Made by a program: the position numbers and the translations under genes. Shown in pieces: positions 60,160 through 64,000 of a stretch of 64,000 nt of DNA (position 1 is its first letter; every line of letters begins with the position of its first letter). The DNA is from Sulfurimicrobium sp964552675 (GTDB lineage: Bacteria > Pseudomonadota > Gammaproteobacteria > Burkholderiales > Sulfuricellaceae), in assembly GCA_964552675.1 (NCBI GenBank), contig CAZKHJ010000011.1, positions 21,980 to 85,979 on the forward strand, written 5' to 3'. Below the pieces are notes generated by a model. That model had not been told where the DNA came from. It saw only the letters and a list, made by a program, of their open reading frames with translations, and did no database searches.

Positions 60160-61065
60160 TCACACCGCCCTCATTATCCACCACCATCCGGTCAGTGTCA
60201 GAAAAGACAGGGAAATGCCGGCCGCCACCATCAGGGTAGCCAGTTCTGGGTCGAGATCATGCTCGGCGGCCACGATGGCAGCGGTGATCATGGGCGGCAT
60301 GGCGGCTTCGAACAGCGTGACCTGGATATGCTGCCCACTCGCACCCAGCAGCGGAACATAGAGCAGAAAGAGCGCCAGCGGTGCGAGCAGCAGCTTGAAT
60401 AGCAGTCCCAGCGCCAGATTGCGGCCATTGCCGGCAAGATGTCCCAGGCGCAACTGCAATCCTACCGATAGCAGTGCCAGCGGCGCCAGGGTATCACCGA
60501 GGCGTTTCAGCAGCAGGGAGAACCACTCGGGATAGGTGGCAGGAATCAGCGCCAATGCGATGATCAGCGCGATGAAGGGCGGAAACAGCGCGATGCGCCG
60601 CAGGATGGTCCGGGCACTGGGCGCGCCGGAAGAATACAGCCCGGCGACGGTAATGCCGAGTATCGACAGCACCAGGAAGGAGCCGAGCTGGTCGGCGATC
60701 AGGCCGGTGACGATGGCTTCCTTGCCATAATAGGCCTCTATCATCGGCAGGCCGAGGAAGGAGGTATTGCCCAGCCCGCCGGTCAGCATCAGCGCTCCCA
60801 CGGTGGGACGCGGCAGCGCCAGCCATTTTCCCACCGCCCAGAAGAAACCCGCTGCCAGGCCGAAATGAATCCACGCCATGGCCGCAATCAGCCCTACGTC
60901 CCCGCCAGGCCTGAGGTCATGGATATACAGCAGGGTCAGCGCCGGCAGGGAAATATGGATGATAAAGCTGTTGAGCGCAGCCGGCGCGTGCTCCGGCATG
61001 TGTCCGGCCCGGCGCAGCAATATGCCGGCAATAAAACAGGTGGCGAGGAGAATAAGATTGTTCAT
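60160..61065 (-). CDS. AEC-family (auxin efflux carrier-like) transporter
   Basis: 301 aa with about ten hydrophobic helices spread over the full length (LILLATCFIAGILLRRAG at the N-terminus, LSFLTLTGWWWIM at the C-terminus). Family motifs include GLGNTSFLGLPMIEAYYG and PPMITAAIVAAEHDLDPELAT. Bacterial AEC proteins export organic acids such as malate or malonate; the substrate here is not predictable. VOC and EamA genes precede it on the same strand with gaps of 7 nt or overlaps. Confidence 0.88.
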   Translation of the reverse strand: MNNLILLATCFIAGILLRRAGHMPEHAPAALNSFIIHISLPALTLLYIHDLRPGGDVGLIAAMAWIHFGLAAGFFWAVGKWLALPRPTVGALMLTGGLGNTSFLGLPMIEAYYGKEAIVTGLIADQLGSFLVLSILGITVAGLYSSGAPSARTILRRIALFPPFIALIIALALIPATYPEWFSLLLKRLGDTLAPLALLSVGLQLRLGHLAGNGRNLALGLLFKLLLAPLALFLLYVPLLGASGQHIQVTLFEAAMPPMITAAIVAAEHDLDPELATLMVAAGISLSFLTLTGWWWIMRAV

Positions 61066-61072
61066 TACGCCA

Positions 61073-61441
61073 TCACGTCAGTGAAACGAATTCCAGGGCA
61101 TTCCCGTCCGGGTCACGGCAAAACAGGGCGGGACGGCCAGATTTGCTCAGGGAATAGGGCACTCCGGCCTGTTCCAGCGCCTGCTTCAAATGGCTCAGAT
61201 CATCCACGCCCAGGGCGGTGTGACGGTCCCTGCCCCCATGTTCCGGCCGCCCGGTGACAGGGTCGGGGTTGGGCAGGGCCAGAAGGTGGATCTGCTGCGC
61301 GCCGATTTCATACCATATGCCGTCGAAAACCATGTCGGGGCGGCTGGCGCTGGGGAACAATTGCAGCACGCCCTCGTAAAATGCCCGCGCCCGGCCCAGG
61401 TCTGACACCAGAAGCGACACATGAAGTAGTTTATTGATCAT
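61073..61441 (-). CDS. VOC-superfamily protein (glyoxalase/dioxygenase fold)
   Basis: 122 aa from MINKLLHVSLLVSDLGRARAFY at 61441; the frame also opens at 61486. The two beta-alpha-beta-beta-beta units of the vicinal oxygen chelate fold are complete. Metal ligands are probably the His in LLHVSLLV, the His in RDRHTALGVDD and the Glu in GNALEFVSL. Such proteins include glyoxalase I and fosfomycin-resistance enzymes, but substrate cannot be assigned. It overlaps the EamA gene by 11 nt. Confidence 0.85.
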   Translation of the reverse strand: MINKLLHVSLLVSDLGRARAFYEGVLQLFPSASRPDMVFDGIWYEIGAQQIHLLALPNPDPVTGRPEHGGRDRHTALGVDDLSHLKQALEQAGVPYSLSKSGRPALFCRDPDGNALEFVSLT

Positions 61442-62318
61442 TTTGTTTATCTTCGAGTTTTCCAGAAAACAGGCTGGCCATGACAATCATGATTCCGCCC
61501 AGCCATTCCTGGCTGCTCATGACCTCCCCGGCCAGCAGGTAGGAGGAAATCGCCGCCACCACCAGTTCGAACAGAAAAATCACGATCGCCTGGTTGGCCG
61601 GCGTATGGCTCAGGCCGAACTGCACCGTCAGCGTGATGCCGAAAATCGCCACACCAATGAGCAACAGCCACAGCCATCCGCTCCATGCCAGAGTGATCAT
61701 GGGCTGCGCTCCGCCGGGTGTCCACAACACCGGCAGCAGCGAAAGCAGCGCCACCCCGACCCAGATGCTCACCGATTTGACCTGGACATCCAGATTCTGC
61801 GCCTTGCGTGCCAGCACATTGGAAAGTGCGAACATCAGCCCGGCGGACAAGCCCAGCCATTCAGCCTGGCTCTGCGGCAGGGGCAAGCCAAACTCGGGGT
61901 GCCACAGCATTACCACCGCCCCCCCCAGGGACAGCGCCATGACGCCATATCCGGCCAGCACCGGCTTTTCGCGCAGCAACAGACGGGCAAAAATCACCGT
62001 CCAGAAAGGCGAAAGATAGAACAGCAGCAACACCCGCATGACCTCGCCATGGATCACCGCCAGCACATAAGCCAGATTGGTCCAGCCCGCGCTGATCCCG
62101 ATCAGGATGGCCAGCCATCCGGCCCGGTTGAGTTGCTGGAAGGCGCGGGGAAATAAAATCAAACCCAGTGTCAGGGACACTGCGTAGGTCATCAGGCTGG
62201 ACAGGGCGCCGGAAATCCCCGCTTCCGCCAGCACACGGTAGGGATACCAGATCAGCCCCCAGATCACTGCGCCGGATAGCAATCCCGAGACAGCAAGCAT
62301 TTTCTGTTTTGAAACCAT
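61431..62318 (-). CDS. EamA/DMT-family transporter
   Basis: 295 aa with ten predicted transmembrane helices in two EamA repeats (first about 5-140, second about 155-285; hallmark SQEWLGGIMIVMASLF at the end). The family exports amino acids or metabolites. It heads a three-gene minus-strand group (EamA, VOC, AEC) divergent from dapC with 64 bp between them. Confidence 0.88.
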   Translation of the reverse strand: MVSKQKMLAVSGLLSGAVIWGLIWYPYRVLAEAGISGALSSLMTYAVSLTLGLILFPRAFQQLNRAGWLAILIGISAGWTNLAYVLAVIHGEVMRVLLLFYLSPFWTVIFARLLLREKPVLAGYGVMALSLGGAVVMLWHPEFGLPLPQSQAEWLGLSAGLMFALSNVLARKAQNLDVQVKSVSIWVGVALLSLLPVLWTPGGAQPMITLAWSGWLWLLLIGVAIFGITLTVQFGLSHTPANQAIVIFLFELVVAAISSYLLAGEVMSSQEWLGGIMIVMASLFSGKLEDKQNDQ

Positions 62319-62336
62319 GTCCGACGCTCTTATAAT
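62309..62336 (+). promoter_or_regulatory. Sigma-70 promoter for dapC-dapD
   Basis: TTGAAA (62309-62314), a 16-bp spacer and TATAAT (62331-62336) lie 46 bp upstream of the dapC GTG. The -35 box overlaps the first codons of the divergent EamA gene. Confidence 0.65.
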
Positions 62337-62382
62337 TCCGCTCTGCCGTTAATCCAGAAATCCAGACTCGAATGCCCTGACC

Positions 62383-63579
62383 GTGAACCCCAATCTAAAC
62401 CACCTGCACTCCTACCCTTTCCAGAAGCTGCGCGAACTGTTTCAGGGCACGGCCCCCAACGCCAGCTATGCGCCGGTCAACCTTTCCATTGGGGAGCCCA
62501 AGCATGCCACACCGGCTTTCATCAGCCAAAGTCTGACCGACAGCCTGGCAGGGCTGGCGAATTATCCCACAACCCAGGGCAGCGAAGCGCTGCGCCAGTC
62601 GATTGGCGACTGGGTAACACGCCGCTACAACGTGCCGGCGCTGGATATCAACAAGCAGATCCTGCCGGTGAATGGCAGCCGCGAGGCGCTGTTCGCTTTT
62701 GCCCAGGCCGTGATCGACACCAGCCGCCCCCGGCCGGTGGTGATCTCCCCCAATCCTTTCTACCAGATTTACGAAGGCGCGGCGCTGCTGGCCGGGGCCA
62801 CACCCCATTATCTCAATACGCTGCCGGAAAACGGCTATCGCATGGAATTCGACCGGGTGCCGGAAGGCATCTGGCAACACACCCAGCTGGTCTATGTGTG
62901 CTCACCCGGCAACCCTACCGGCAAGGTGATGGATCTGGCGGAATGGAAGCATCTGTTCGAACTTTCCGACCATTACCGCTTCATCATCGCTTCCGACGAG
63001 TGCTACTCGGAAATCTACCCGGACGAGGCCAAACCGCCGCTGGGCGGGCTGGAAGCGGCCTATCGCCTGGGACGGCCGGATTATTGCCGCATGGTGATGT
63101 TCAGCAGCCTGTCCAAGCGTTCCAATGTGCCTGGCATGCGTTCCGGCTTTGTCGCGGGCGACGCGGCAATCATGGAAAAATTTCTGCTCTACCGCACCTA
63201 CCACGGCTGCGCCATGAACCCGGCGGTGCAGGCCGCCAGCGCAACGGCATGGAACGACGAAGCGCACGTGGTGGAAAACCGCCGCCTCTACCGGGAAAAA
63301 TTCGCCGCCGTGACACCCATGCTGCAAAACGTGCTGACGGTCGAGCAGCCGGACGCCGCTTTTTACCTCTGGGCCAGGACGCCGATATCCGACCGTGATT
63401 TCGCCCTGGGACTCTACCGGGATTATAATGTCACGGTTTTGCCGGGCAGCTTTCTGGCACGTGAAGCGCGCGGCACCAACCCCGGCGAGCATTTCGTGCG
63501 CATTGCCCTGGTCGCGCCGCTGGCGGAGTGCCTGGATGCGGCACAGAGAATTCAGGAATTCGTTAACAAAATCAAATAA
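62383..63579 (+). CDS. dapC: Succinyldiaminopimelate transaminase
   Basis: 398 aa starting at GTG; the only nearby ATG (62371) runs into a stop at once. Class I/II PLP aminotransferase with the PLP Lys in SSLSKRSNVPGMRSGF and substrate-binding CSPGNPTGKVM. It makes N-succinyl-2-amino-6-ketopimelate / succinyl-DAP in lysine and peptidoglycan precursor synthesis. The dapD gene for the preceding pathway step follows 16 nt later, which fixes the assignment. Confidence 0.93.
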   Translation: MNPNLNHLHSYPFQKLRELFQGTAPNASYAPVNLSIGEPKHATPAFISQSLTDSLAGLANYPTTQGSEALRQSIGDWVTRRYNVPALDINKQILPVNGSREALFAFAQAVIDTSRPRPVVISPNPFYQIYEGAALLAGATPHYLNTLPENGYRMEFDRVPEGIWQHTQLVYVCSPGNPTGKVMDLAEWKHLFELSDHYRFIIASDECYSEIYPDEAKPPLGGLEAAYRLGRPDYCRMVMFSSLSKRSNVPGMRSGFVAGDAAIMEKFLLYRTYHGCAMNPAVQAASATAWNDEAHVVENRRLYREKFAAVTPMLQNVLTVEQPDAAFYLWARTPISDRDFALGLYRDYNVTVLPGSFLAREARGTNPGEHFVRIALVAPLAECLDAAQRIQEFVNKIK

Positions 63580-63595
63580 TCCTCTAGGAAAAATC

Positions 63596-64000
63596 ATGCA
63601 AGAACTACAAAGCATCATCGAAGAAGCCTTTGAACGCCGTGCTGACATTACCCCGCGCAACGTCGAAACCAAGGTCAAGGACGCCGTGGACAGCGTGCTG
63701 GAAATGCTCGACAAGGGTCAACTGCGCGTCGCTTCCAAGATCGACGGCCAGTGGGTCACCCACCAGTGGCTAAAAAAGGCCGTGCTGCTGTCCTTCCGCC
63801 TGGAAGACAATTTCTTCATCAAGGGCGGCTTCACCAACTACTTCGACAAAGTGCCGTCCAAGTTCGCCGACTACAACTCCAAGGATTTCCGTGAAGGCGG
63901 TTTCCGCGTGGTGCCCCCTGCTGCCGCACGCAAGGGTTCCTTCATCGCCAAAAATGTGGTGCTGATGCCCTCCTACGTCAACATCGGCGCCTATGTCGAT
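63596..64000 (+). CDS. dapD: 2,3,4,5-tetrahydropyridine-2,6-dicarboxylate N-succinyltransferase, 3' part beyond the window
   Basis: 135 codons are present, from ATG 63596 with AGGAA 5 nt upstream: MQELQSIIEEAFERRADITP, then LRVASKIDGQWVTHQWLKKAVLLSFRL and FRVVPPAAARKGSFIAKNVVLMPSYVNIGAYVD, where the left-handed beta-helix begins. The family is about 275 aa, so half is cut off. It succinylates tetrahydrodipicolinate before DapC acts. Confidence 0.96.
   Translation, partial: MQELQSIIEEAFERRADITPRNVETKVKDAVDSVLEMLDKGQLRVASKIDGQWVTHQWLKKAVLLSFRLEDNFFIKGGFTNYFDKVPSKFADYNSKDFREGGFRVVPPAAARKGSFIAKNVVLMPSYVNIGAYVD

Overview
This window is chromosomal DNA from a betaproteobacterium, probably of the Nitrosomonadales (Sulfuricella / Gallionella-like). 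The inference rests on the gene set: DUF1631-GGDEF-EAL and DUF2802-FliK-FlhB2 proteins, zipA-ligA and ihfA-merR synteny, and dapC-dapD. It is a draft scaffold, because a 10-N assembly gap interrupts one gene. Most of it is housekeeping DNA packed with cyclic-di-GMP and two-component signalling genes.

Layout. 1-9.1 kb: six minus-strand signalling genes (HD-GYP regulator, lone receiver, HTH-receiver fusion, two hybrid kinases, PAS chemoreceptor). 9.3-15 kb: relA, tRNA-Ala, an Slp lipoprotein, nnr (NAD(P)HX repair), a small Cys-rich protein and a radical SAM protein. 15-18.4 kb: a four-gene operon (shortened TPR protein, HEAT-repeat membrane protein, GT2-like membrane protein with eroded catalytic motifs, CheY-like regulator) ending in a 53-nt perfect hairpin. 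18.5-26 kb: purL, then a diguanylate cyclase / anti-sigma-type kinase / STAS / PP2C phosphatase partner-switching operon. 26-34 kb: tRNA-Val, thrS-infC-rpmI-rplT, pheST, ihfA-merR and tRNA-Pro. infC has the rare AUC start. 34-39 kb: tadA, a LysR regulator, an HPt/pseudo-receiver protein, phoH and folD.

39.0-40.65 kb: a Pro-Arg-His tRNA array is followed directly by an almost textbook dif site (XerC/XerD dimer-resolution site), so this should be the replication terminus. Next comes a small accessory island: a toxin-antitoxin pair and an unlisted 53-aa membrane protein, flanked by direct repeats that are one intact and one internally deleted copy of the same unknown gene.

40.6-64 kb: map, glnD, a flagellar FlhB2/FliK/DUF2802 operon (the last with a probable CUG start), galU, ligA, zipA, a PilZ-DUF1631-GGDEF-EAL protein, a short PhnD-like remnant, queF, an FGGY kinase, a PilZ protein, a PAS-GGDEF protein, an EAL/HDOD protein, AEC, VOC and EamA genes, then dapC and the start of dapD.

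Together the window encodes stringent response (RelA), nitrogen sensing (GlnD), at least five proteins with c-di-GMP synthesis, breakdown or binding domains, and terminus-proximal translation genes. The least understood parts are the pseudo-glycosyltransferase operon, the partner-switching operon with its own diguanylate cyclase, and the island beside dif.
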